The position numbers and the translations under genes are program-made. A DNA stretch of 64,000 nt. Source: Populus alba. Taxonomy: Eukaryota > Streptophyta > Magnoliopsida > Malpighiales > Salicaceae. Position 1 is the first letter of the stretch; the number at the start of each line of letters is the position of its first letter. The notes beneath the pieces are model-generated. The model was not told the DNA's origin. It ran no database searches and worked only from the letters and a program-made list of their open reading frames with translations. The stretch covers positions 5,251,493-5,315,492 of the forward strand of contig NC_133287.1 in NCBI RefSeq assembly GCF_005239225.2, in the 5' to 3' direction. Positions 11,786 through 24,081 of this stretch are shown here, one piece after another.

Positions 11786-12781
11786 CACTACTAGAAATTC
11801 GCTTAATACCAACAGATTTACCGAGGGAATACTTTTATCAGTAATTTGAGGTCGCAATGACTGACAAAATATTTTTCGTCCTTCATTCCATCTGTATATA
11901 CCGACAGAAACATTCGGCCGGTAGTTAATGATAGAATTACAGATGAATATGTTCAGAATTAGAAAAAAAGAGGTTCGCTGACGTGGAGGATTTTTCCCAA
12001 CGGAATCATTGAGGGATTCAAAACGAAATCTCCGTACAGTGACATGACCGGCTAACCGGTTAAAATGGTGACGGAATCACCGAGTGATTCAAAACGGCAG
12101 CTCCGTACGGTGACGTGTCCCGTTTGCCGTTTGAATAGCCGACAGACTCTCAAATGAAATAATTTCATCGGTGAATACTTTTATCAGTAATTTGAGGTCG
12201 CAATGACTGACAAAATATTTTCCGTCCGTCATTCCATCTGTATATACCTACAGAAACATTCGGTCGGTAGTTAATGATAGAATTACAGATGAATATGTTC
12301 AGAATTAGAAAAAAAACGGTTCGCTGACGTGAAGGATTTTTCCCAACGGAATCATTGAGGGATTCAAAATGAAAGCTCCGTACAGTGACATGACCGGCTA
12401 ACCGGTTAAAATGGTGATGGAATCACCGAGTGATTCAAAACAGCAGCTCCATACGGTGGCGTGTCCCGTTTGCCGTCAGAATAGCCGACAGACTCTCAAA
12501 TGAAATAATTTCGTCGGTGAATCCATTAGTAAAACTTAATATATGCCTACTCTGTCGACCCTCTCCTCCCCTATTTCTCCTTCTTCTTCCCCATCTCAAC
12601 TCTCCCCAATTGCAAACAACCACCCAAAAAAAAAAATCTCCCTCTTCTCAGCACAACAAGTCATATTTCTTGAAGTTTTGTGGTCACAACATTTGTGTTC
12701 TGATTTACCGATGGATTTTATCATTTTTTGTAAGTAATTCTATATTTTTAAATTTTAACATTTAAAAGTTAATTTTATTGC
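11786..12781 (+). mobile_element. CACTA 5' end, copy 2, with a 346-bp subterminal tandem duplication
   Basis: Starts CACTACTAGAAATTCGC. The subterminal block 11,827-12,172 is repeated directly at 12,173-12,518, differing by scattered substitutions. Interrupted at 12,782 by an Ogre-like LTR at the same place as in copy 0 (1,066), so these two modules share one ancestral nested insertion. Confidence 0.75.
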
Positions 12782-14340
12782 TGTCATAACCCAAATTTTG
12801 ACCTTTTTATTTTAATTATTTTATTTTTGATAAAATGATGAAAAACAAGTAAAAATAAAATAAATGAAGAATGAATTAAAATTTGGGTTAAGGGCAACAT
12901 AATTGGAAGTTTAAAGATTTAATTAAACTCTTGACTAGTTTAATTAATTAAATCAAGGGCTTAATTGGGAAATTATTTAATTAAAATTTAGATTATTTAT
13001 TTAATGAAATCAAGAGTTTAATTGAAGAATTAATGAGTTTGAGGACTTAATTAAAATTTGATTTAATTAATTAAAGGAATCAAGGGTGTAATTAAAGAAA
13101 TACCAAAGTTTGGAGCTTATTCAAAGAAAAATTGCTAGAAAATTAAAGTCAAATGACTAAATTGAATAGTCCAGAAATCCAGGACTGTTGTGTAAATGGC
13201 ATTATAACTGAGGGTTCAATATGAAAATTAATCCAAGGGGCATCAATTCATCAAAATCAAAACCTATTTCAATTCATATCTATATGCATATAATAAGTAT
13301 GTTGATTAAATTATACTTTAATCATTTCTAGATATTTAATTGAGGAGCAATGCCTAGTGTATGTGTAAGAGGAACAATTCCTGAAAAAACATACTTTCTA
13401 CTTGATTTTTTACTTACAAACAAGTCATGTGAAAAATATTAAATTTCAATAAAACTACTCTACCAATGCAAGAGATGTCAATAATAGTGGTTTTGCATGA
13501 ATATTAATTTATTCCTTTATAATAAGAAAAGAAACATTTAATTAATTATATATTAGTAGATTTAAACATTTATTTTAAACATATTTGAACATATTCATAT
13601 CAAAACCCCTAAATTATCATAAACCCTAATATTTTTAATAACTAATTATAAAATAATAAAATTAAAATTAAACAATGAAATAAAAAAAAAATTTACCTAA
13701 AATATAAAGCAAAAACCACAAAAAAAAAAAAAAGAAGATCAATTGCTTAACTATACTTTATGAGAAATTTGCATACCAGGGAGGCAGAGAATAGCAGCTC
13801 ATGAAAAGAACAAAGCAACACAGTAGCTAATGAAAAGAACAAAGCGGTAAAGGCAAGGAACAAAAAATACTCTTTGTTAGTAAGGGCTCAAAGGTGCTCG
13901 AAGAGGAAATGAGGGCTCAAAGGCGCTCGAAGAGGAAGCGAGCGCTCAAAGGCACTCGAAGAGGAAAGCGAGCGCTTAAAGGCGCTCGAAAAGGAAATGA
14001 GGGCTCAAAGGTGCTCGAAGGGAGGTGAGGGCTCAAAGGCGCTCGAAGAGGGAAGCGAGGGCTCGAAGGGGCTCGAAGAGAAAGCGAGGGCACAAAGGCG
14101 CTCAAAAAAGAAGTGAGGGCTCAAAGGCGAGCTAAAAAAATGAAAGCGAGGGCTCAAAGGCGCTTGAAGAGAAGCGAGGGCTTAAAGGCGCCTTTTCTGA
14201 ATCAAACGCTCCACCTTCTTCATCACTTAAGACCGTTTCAGCAGGAGATCGGTAACGGCAGATCATGGGACGCATGGATGAATGTGGCTCACCCTGATTA
14301 CCACGTTCTCTGGCTTTATGATCGACCAACAAAAATAAGG
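12782..14340 (+). mobile_element. Ogre-like LTR remnant with embedded minisatellite and promoter fragment
   Basis: Paralogue of 1,066-2,600, starting TGTCATAACC. After the minisatellite (13,880-14,195) it continues into 'tctgaatcaaacgctccacc' at about 14,197 and on to 'ttctctggctttat' at about 14,309. This is the core promoter region also seen at 15,317-15,453 and 48,207-48,386. Here the TATA palindrome is broken after 'ctttat'. Confidence 0.6.
13880..14195 (+). repeat. Minisatellite, second copy
   Basis: About 12 imperfect copies of the same 25-29 bp 'gggctcaaaggcgctcgaag' unit as at 2,146-2,600. The copy number differs between the paralogues, so the array has changed length since duplication. 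Confidence 0.9.
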
Positions 14341-14801
14341 TGCAGCAAATGACCCGAATGGGTACACCCTCAGGTAATAAAGATACAAGGTGTAAAATGC
14401 GATACTAAAATTCTGACTTTAAAATGGTTAGGATTTAACCCGATAAGGTAGAGACTCTCTCATGAAGAGAGATCAACCTTGAACCTTAAAAAAGACCAAC
14501 GAATAGAAACCCGACTTAGAAAAAACAATCAAACAACAATGCATCTTGCTTCAATAAATAGTCAATTCACATTCCATTCATTATCCAATCTTCTTGAACT
14601 CATCACATCACAGTTCATCCCAACATACTAGTCATATTTTATATGACACATTTAACTACCACATTAATTAAATTAAGATTCATCCACAAAATAATCAAAA
14701 TATGAACAACATATGATTTAAATTAAGTATCATTTAACTACCATGTTTAGAGTTAATACAAATAGTATTAGAGGAAATTCTACATTAGGTAATAAGAGAT
14801 T
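14341..14801. repeat. LTR-derived and module-flank sequence
   Basis: The first part resembles LTR sequence ('acccgataaggtagagactctc' matches the style of 43,238-43,270). From about 14,545 ('cttcaataaatagtcaattcac') it matches 51,190-51,310 beyond the 3' end of protease B. It is therefore the 3' flank of protease module 3, separated from it by the LTR at 14,802. No gene. Confidence 0.5.
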
Positions 14802-15430
14802 TTTCATAACCCAATTTTTAAACCTTTTTTATTTTAATTATTTTATCTACTAAAAAATGATGAAAAACAAGTAAAAATAAAATAAATAAAGAATAAATTA
14901 AAAATTTGGGTTAAGGGCAACATGATTGGAAGTTTAAAGATTTAATTAAACTCTTGACTAATTTAATTGAATTAAATCAAGGGCTTAATTGTAGAATTGA
15001 TAAGTTTGAGACTTAATTGAGCTTGGAATTAATTTAATTAATCAAACCAAAGGGTTTAATTGGAGAGTTGATAAATTGGGACTTAATTGGACTTGGATTT
15101 AATTTAATTAATGAAATCAGGAACTTAATTGGAGAAATAGCAAAGTTTGGGGTTAATTGGGGGCACAATTGCAAACAGATTAAAATCCAAGGACTAACTT
15201 GTAAAAGATGCCGAAATGCAGGGCTCCAATTACAATTTAACTAGGGGCTTAATTACAAAACTTTCCAAAATTCAAGGTCCAAAATGAAAGTTGCCATTTC
15301 CAGTTGTGAACGGCGCCGTTTCTGAATCAAACGCTCCACCTTCTTCGTCGCTCAAGACCGTTTCAGCAGGAGATCGGTAACGGCAGATCGTGGGACGCAT
15401 GGACGAACGTGGCTCACCATGATTACCACG

Positions 15431-15457
15431 TTCTCTGGCTTTATAAAAGCCAGAGAA
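15431..15457 (+). promoter_or_regulatory. TATA box inside a perfect palindrome
   Basis: Arms TTCTCTGGCTTT and AAAGCCAGAGAA (12 bp each) surround ATA, giving TTTATAAAAG at the centre. The same 27 bp is at 48,360-48,386, and a shorter form at 42,130-42,146. It is the likely core promoter of these LTRs. Confidence 0.8.
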
Positions 15458-16020
15458 AAAGGAAAAAAAAGGGTGAAGGCAAAAACCCAGGGGGGCAGAG
15501 GAACGAGCAGGGGAAATCGTAGAAAGGCCTCAGCAACAGTGGGATTTTGGACGAGAAACAGAGGAAAAACTCCAGCTAAACGGACGAAAAAACAGAAGAG
15601 AAGGAACCCAGAAAACAGAGGGGTGAGAGACGGGAAAAAAGAACCAGAAGAGGGGAGTACACAGAAAAAAAAAGGGGAAACACAGGGCATTAAAACAGAA
15701 CGAAAGAGATTATACAGAGAAAAAAGAAAGAAATAGGAACGAGAGAGGGAGCTTACAGAAAAAAAACGAACACAGAAGGGAGCCAAGTTTTTTTCCCCCC
15801 TGTTTCTTCTCAAAGAAACAGAGGAGGCCACGAGTGGAGAAGCAGAAGAGAGAGAGAGAAAGAGCAGGAGAGAAGAGGATTGGAAACAGAGGGCGAAGGG
15901 AACAAAATCGGAGGAAGAAAGTAACGACCCGACGTCCTCCATCGCGTCTCTGCTTCCCTGCGCCCAGGTAAGCCATTCTTTCTCCTTTCGTTTTCTTTGA
16001 TTCATTTAAATGAGGAGCAT

Positions 16021-16086
16021 TGCACTGTGCGAAGGTAATTAATTACCTTCGCGCTGTGCATGCACGCGTGGACACTCCACGCGTGC
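16021..16086. repeat. Palindromes after the splice donor, LTR family 2
   Basis: 16,021-16,060 has a perfect 24-bp core (GCGAAGGTAATT and its complement) that extends to about 20-bp arms with one mismatch and one G-T pair. 16,062-16,086 has 11-bp arms GCACGCGTGGA with loop CAC. Both lie within 120 bp of the CAG|GT at 15,968. Confidence 0.95.
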
Positions 16087-16822
16087 CTCCTGCGGGCTTA
16101 GGCCCAGCCGGGCCACTCGCTTGGGCCAGTGGCCGGGTCAGGCTGGCCCAACCCCAAAAAATATATGCTGAATTGAGCTTTGCCCAGCCCAGCTTAAAAA
16201 ATAAAAAATATATATAAAAAAATAAAACATGTATGCATGAATAAAAATAATATAAATTTATTGGTTTATTCACTGATGTCAGAGTCATGAATAAAAATAC
16301 TGGTTTAAATTTATATTATTCATTGTATTTTATTTTTATTTAGCAAGAAAAAATAAAAATTGTGCATGTGTAAAAATAAATTTATTTTGTTTGTTTATTC
16401 ATGACACCAGAGTCAGGAATAAAAATAAATATTATTTAAATTTATTTTGTTTTTATAGCTACGTAATTTTATCAACGCCAGAGTTGGAAGTATCCGTAGT
16501 TGAATATTCATTGGCGCCAGAGTTAGGAATATTATAAGCAAATTATCATAGCACAAAAAAACTAATAAACATTTAGCAATATAAGACAAAACCAGTAATG
16601 CAGTCTGCCTCAGGCAGAACGTTTAAGGGGTGATAATATCTTCTCTTTTATGTAATCAGTCCCGAACCATTGAATCTCTGTTGATCAATTAGGGTTCCTA
16701 GTGACTATAATATTAGGTGGCGACTCCTTAAATAAGACCATTCCCCATTAAAGAACAGGATGCTAGAAATCCGTTCTTTCAAAAAATATATTTTTAAGGC
16801 CGCCGCGATATTGGGTGCAACA

Positions 16823-17735
16823 ATATTTAACTAATATTTAATCCCAACATGTCATAAAATTCCTAGCATAATAATTATTATATTAAATATTTAACATGTA
16901 TTCTATATAAGAATGAGTTTGCATTTGCTTTTCCTCTCAACCATAAACATATAGAGTTTAGTTAATTATAAGAAGTTGCGATAAAAATAGTGAGTTCCAC
17001 CAATAACTGAGGTCTGACCTCAACTTTAACTTGCTTTTATTGAAATCTGATCTTAGTTATTAGTTTATCTTTGCAAGCTTATATTTCCAAAACAAAAAAA
17101 CGATCGTTGAAAATATAGTGAAACCAAAATAACCTTAACCTTTACCCTTCCCCATTACGTTTCTTTCAATTTGTCTTCGCTGACTAAAAATGTGAGAGAG
17201 CCATTCACAATACATATACCACCAGAAGAGAAGATGTTTTAACTGATGTCGTTACATGCTAATAAAGTAATGGATATAAGAGACCTTCTCAAATAGATTA
17301 TGTTAATGATGATATTACAGCTAGTTTAATGAAACAATAAAAATAAAATTATAATATTACATTGTTGTTTTAATGACGTATAAATAATCTCAAGTAGAAT
17401 AATATAATTTAAAACTACAAAATTACTACGTGTTTTTTAATCATTTTATTATTAACAACACTTTCAACAACAATTTTAACCAAACACTTTTTAATTATTT
17501 TTATTTAATAATAATTTTCAACCATATTTTTAACAAAACACATAATTTAACGCAACTAACAACATCTAAAAATAACTTTTTAAAACCTATTCTTTAAAAA
17601 ACTAGAATCATGAAAGCTATCACAATCACAAACACACACTAAATGCTTTTCCAAACTTTCCAAACCGTACCTCTAATCAAGTACTATATATTTTTTGACT
17701 ATTTAGTATAATATTACTCGCACGACCCTTAACGT
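16823..17735. other. AT-rich intergenic sequence, MITE-like at about 17,430-17,650
   Basis: No coding potential. 17,440-17,650 ('aacaacactttcaacaacaattttaaccaaacac' style) resembles 51,320-51,500 and looks like a remnant of an abundant small poplar-type repeat. The end of this stretch is the 3' flank of protease copy A. Confidence 0.5.
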
Positions 17736-19737
<2,002 letters not shown>

Positions 19738-19822
19738 GGTACGTGTAAGAGTATATGCGTCTACAGCCTTGTAAGTGAGTGTTTTTCTACTGGCCACTGC
19801 AAATTCAAAACAGCGCAATGGG

Positions 19823-19830
19823 TTTTTATA
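19823..19830 (-). promoter_or_regulatory. TATA box of protease copy A
   Basis: TATAAAAA on the minus strand, about 85 bp upstream of the ATG at 19,737. It is conserved with copy B (53,189-53,195). The upstream region is highly similar in the two copies over about 370 bp. Confidence 0.65.
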
Positions 19831-20582
19831 GACACAGTTTTGTAACCATCTTCTTTCTATGTGACTAGCCTTAATTCTACGTTTGGAGCTTAGAAGACGT
19901 TTGGAGTAATATGTGACCCAGTTAATTGATTGGTACTGTGGAAAGGTATCTTGAGCTAGCGTAACAACAAGATCAACGATCGAACCATCACTGTCAATTA
20001 ATCGATGTGATTTTGGCATTTATGGGGGAAGATTCCATCTCCTTAATTTATTTATTATTATCAGCTCTTTTTGCTCACGAGGATTAATCGATGTGATTTT
20101 TCGCATTTATATAGGGAGGAGGGAGTTCTCTTTCTTCTATCTCTTCTTTGTTTTTCTTTCTATTTTCTTTATAGTAAGCAAGAGCAGCATTCCTTTTGTT
20201 ACATCGGGAAAGTTAAAAGGGTGGAGTTGTATAGTAATTACGATTAAATTATTAATTAGAAGAAGCAAGGGTCATGTGCTAGCCCTAATGTCTCCTACAC
20301 TACTAATTATCTTTGAAGCCAATGTTGTGTTATTTCCCAAGTTGTTTTGAGAATTATGATAAATTAAGTTGTTTTTTTATAAAATTAAAAGGTTGATAAC
20401 AAATTGTTATGAAATATTTGACAACTATATAAATCAAAATACACTAATAAACTTGAAATTGAAAATAAAACCTTGCTCATGTCGAGTATAAATATCTCGA
20501 TATATTATTATTGTGAAATTTATAACTATTATTCTTGAACTTTTCTATAGAGTTAGATAAAAAGGATGGGTGCTCTAACTTT

Positions 20583-20614
<32 letters not shown>

Positions 20615-22418
20615 AATTTCCTTGGCATCTTCACATTAATCACGCATGCTCACTACAAAATCTATGTGGAAGACGAAAGAAACTGGTACTTCTTTCGTTT
20701 AGCCAGTAATCACGCATGCTCACTGCAAAATCAAGCATCAAACTTGCACAATCACCGGCTTGTGTGGACAAATGAATCAAGATTTAGATGAGATCTAAAT
20801 AAAAAAGAACTAGAAGAGAGCAAATCACGGCAACCAAGGAAGGGTCCTAGGAGTCAAGAAGATCAGTGGAAATTTGGGATTTTGATCATGGGACAGACCA
20901 ACACATCCCATGGGTTAGAACTTCCATCATCTTCTTCTTCTTGCCAGTTTACGTGTGATCAACGATCGAACCATCACTGTCAATTAATGGAATGGGGAAG
21001 ATTCCATCTCCTTAAAACCGAGACGAACCAACCGATAAGTGGGAAGATGTTTTTTAACGACCAATGCCAAAGACAGCACTGTACTAATCAAGTGAACCTT
21101 CATTAATTGACTTTTCAAGTACGATACTGTATACTGTAATCAATAAGTTTGGATTCCTTTATTTTCGTGGATGGAAATTAATATTCCATTTAGAACAGCC
21201 TGGGCACAGCTCCATCCAAATAATTGAAATATGCATGCAATTATTTTTATTTGTGATATTGATTGGTCATAACTTAATTTCCATTGATTTCACGATCATT
21301 CCAAGGAAGAAAACTTTATTACAAAACTTATAGGTTCCTTAAATTGATGTGTTAGCTAAAACACTACTAGCTCAAAAAACCTGCACTACGTACACCGCAT
21401 GTAGAGCTACTTATTCTCGTATAAAAAAATGATATTCAAGCGGTGCAAGCATGTTTAAAAACAAAATATGCAATACAAGTCATATATTCAACTGAGTTAA
21501 ATAAGTTAATTTTATTTAAAAATACAATGATATCGATTAGACCAAAAAAGAAGTAATTGTGATAATTTGGCAACAAAAAAATGTTTTTTCAAAAGGGAAA
21601 AAACAATGTAGCTCAATTCCCAACCAATTAAATATAAAAGGAACAATACGGATTTTGAAGGACATGACTAAAAAAAGATTAAATTTTCTTTTTAAAAGAA
21701 TGGCTCTTTAAAAAAAGACCGAGTCAACTTAGGTTAACATGCCAAACCCGCAGTCCAAGATCATGAGATAATGATAACTCAAAAGAAAAGAAAACAAAGA
21801 AAATTACAAAGCCTAATATATATATATATATATATAAACAATGTCAAATGATGGTATCAAAGAACAATTAGTTATCAAAAAAACAAAGTCAATGGGCATT
21901 AACTTTCCAAACCTGCGACTCAGGTTATTAGACCAGAAGCACTCCACCTGGTAAAACCATGAGTTCCAACACCTAACCAATCAAATGTTGAGGGATGAAA
22001 TCGATAAAAAATTCAATTATACAAAAGGATCTAAAACAAAAAATTACAATTAAAAGAATAATGATCGATATTGAAATAAAAATAAATAAATTTGAGGGGA
22101 AGTAGTTTTTTTAATTGAATGGTGAAATTTTTAAAAAAAATTAATTTAACAAAAGGAGCAAAATCAAATTAAAAAATAAGGATTAAATTGAAAAAACAAA
22201 ACCACCAACGAAAACCATCTCACCAACGACTACGGACAATGCTCTAACAAGAAGAGGAAGCTATGAGGACTTTAGCGACATTGTAAAAGAGCATTTATTT
22301 TGCCTCCAGGAGGCATTACACGCGCCTCCCATGCGCTGATGAGTGCCTTGCATGCACTAGTTACTTTTTTTAATTATACTTTACATTTATTAAAAGACCA
22401 AATTGCCCCTTATCCAAC
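19831..22418. repeat. Module copy 3: protease upstream and non-coding flank
   Basis: Matches 53,196-56,640 nearly base for base. It contains the repeated 'gggacagaccaacacatccc' landmark near 20,889 and (AT)n tracts at about 20,582-20,617 and 21,816-21,835. The sequence 'atcaacgatcgaaccatcac' occurs twice in the module (about 19,969 and 20,959). The open frame at 20,882-21,106 is interrupted in the other copies and is not counted as a gene. Confidence 0.75.
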
Positions 22419-22423
22419 ATAAC
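22419..22423 (+). repeat. Target site duplication (left) of the Ogre element
   Basis: ATAAC, repeated at 39,302-39,306. The empty site 'cataaccatcacc' can be read at 340-352, 6,158, 11,708 and 56,628. Confidence 0.95.
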
Positions 22424-23468
22424 TGTTGTAACCCATTTTTGGGTCCCCGTAAAAAAATAAAATAGATAGCCAAAGAAGGTTAGAAAAAGGACAAGAGGCA
22501 GAAGCGCTCGGAAAATGGTCAGAAAATTGGTCAAGGAGTATAAAGATACAAAGATTGGATTTTTGACAAAATATTTTTGAAGGATGAGAACCCTATTGAG
22601 AAGGAAATTTTGAATTTTGAGGAGAGAAGCCCAAATTTGGATGTTTATGGGTTTAATTGATTTTTTATTGGATTTATAGGGGATTTGATTGCAAGAAAAT
22701 TGATTTTTTAAGTCAATTTGGGCTTTAAATTGAAGAAATTAAAGTTCTGGGGCTAAATTATAATTTTTAGGATTTTATTAAGTCAAATCAGGGGCTTAAT
22801 TGCATAAATATTGAAGTTTAAGGGCCAATTAGGGACTTAATTGTGAAAATCCGAAACCAGGGACCAATTTGGAGAAGGCGCAAAGATAGGGGGGGCTGTT
22901 TGGAATTGTTTCAGGGGCTTAATTGAAGAAATTGGAAGTTTATTGATCAATTAAGGGCTTAATTGCATAAATCAGAGGCCAAGGACCAAAAGTGAAAAAA
23001 CGCGGCCAACTATGGGGACGGACTGAAATTAGCAGGGACGAAATTGAATTAAACAAAGATGATTAAGGACTGATTCGAAACATGTTCTGGCGCCTTTATT
23101 TTTAAATGAAACGGCGCGTTTTATCCAAAACGACGCCGTTTCATGCATAAAAAAAAAAAAAAAAAAAAAAGGACCGAACGGTGCCGTTTTGAACGGCACT
23201 GTTCCCCTTTCTTCTTCCTTTCCCCCGCACCTGCAACAGAAGGAAAAGCTTGGTTTTTTGAAATAAACTTCCCGCCTCTCTCTCCCTTGCATCTCCACCG
23301 AACAACCCGAAGCCCCCACACCGTGGGACCGCCGACCGAAAGCATTGGCCGACCACCGGCCGAAAGTAAAGAAACGGCACCTTGCTGTCGCGGGTGGTGG
23401 CCGACCAGCCACCCGCGAAACCCGCTCCAAGGCGCACTAACACTGGTCCCCCACACCGGTTCGGCCCC

Positions 23469-23475
23469 TATAAAT
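23469..23475 (+). promoter_or_regulatory. TATA box of the Ogre 5' LTR
   Basis: TATAAAT in 'cccctataaatagaagag', the boundary between the GC-rich U3 end and the purine-rich leader. Matching site in the 3' LTR at 37,685-37,691. Confidence 0.75.
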
Positions 23476-23768
23476 AGAAGAGAAAACTGAAGAAAGAAAA
23501 AGGGAGGAGGACCCGAAAAAGAAAGAGAAGAACCGAAAGAGAGAGAGAAACCAACGAACTCAAGAAACAGTCACCGAAAAACCCAAAAGTTGAGAAGCTT
23601 GCGATAGTTGAAACTGAGAGGGAACTCAAGAAGCTGAAACAGAAAGGAACGAGCCGGTTGAACGACGACGAACCGTTGGAAAACAGCCGCAGCGCCGCCC
23701 TGGAGCCGCCGTCCGTGAAGCCACGACACTGCAGCTCCGCCAGCAAGCCGCCGTCTCCGCTGCGCCAG

Positions 23769-23770
23769 GT
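23769..23770 (+). other. Candidate leader splice donor in the LTR
   Basis: CAG|GTACAC about 300 bp after the TATA box. Equivalent CAG|GT sites occur at 8,167, 15,968, 42,655 and 48,736 in the other LTR families. A good acceptor (pyrimidine-rich 'tttgcag') ends at 25,604, just before the ORF1 start. Splicing the two would remove the hairpins and the primer site from the mRNA. Inferred, not shown. Confidence 0.45.
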
Positions 23771-23823
23771 ACACTATCCTTTTCCCCGTGCATTTTTTTT
23801 TCTTCCGAAGCTGAGTTCGGTTG

Positions 23824-24081
23824 GCCTCCTGCATGCAGAATCGTTCTGCATGCAGGAGGCGCGCGGGGGGAAAATAATTCCCCCCGTGCTGTAATTTTTT
23901 ACTTCTCTGGGCCAGATGGTTCTGGCCCAGAAATATGTGGGGCGGGCCAGAAGGATTCTGGCCCAACCCGGCGGTCTGGGCCGGTGTCGGCCCAGACCCA
24001 TGTAGTTTTTTTGGGCCGAACTCGGCCCAATCCCTTTCGGGCCGAGTTCGGCCCAACGGCTTTCAAGCTGGGGCCGGCCCC
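23824..24081. repeat. Cluster of eight consecutive hairpins in the Ogre LTR
   Basis: Seen directly: 23,824-23,860 (17-bp arms GCCTCCTGCATGCAGAA, loop TCG); 23,865-23,885 (8-bp arms GGGGGGAA); 23,906-23,931 (11-bp arms TCTGGGCCAGA); 23,944-23,964 (9 bp); 23,973-23,998 (11-bp arms GGTCTGGGCCG); 24,011-24,030 (9 bp); 24,039-24,054 (7 bp); 24,070-24,081 (12-bp palindrome GGGGCCGGCCCC). The same cluster is in the 3' LTR at about 38,034-38,290. Confidence 0.97.

Larger units (their letters stand above)
14802..16822 (+). mobile_element. Ogre-like solo LTR (family 2)
   Basis: Starts TTTCATAACCC (probably altered from TGTCATAACCC) and ends 'gggtgcaaca'. It is flanked by a possible degenerate duplication (agatt / atatt). 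It contains U3 'gggcttaattg' repeats, a 'cggcgccgtttctgaatcaa' box at about 15,310, TATA inside a 27-bp palindrome (15,431-15,457), a purine-rich leader, splice donor-like CAG|GT at 15,968, palindromes at 16,021-16,086, GCCAGA-loop hairpins and the U5 boxes. No internal region adjoins it, so it looks like a solo LTR. It separates protease module 3 from its 3' flank. Confidence 0.7.

Noticed and set aside
15352..16005. 217-codon Phe/Ser-rich minus-strand frame (similar ones at 42,126-42,752 and 48,114-48,674)
   Set aside because: These are the complement of the purine-rich LTR leaders. Low complexity, and in the same position in each LTR only because the leaders are similar.
20882..21106. 74-codon frame starting MIMGQTNTSHG
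   Set aside because: The same segment in modules at 4,875 and 10,690 is interrupted, and there is no recognisable domain or splice support.
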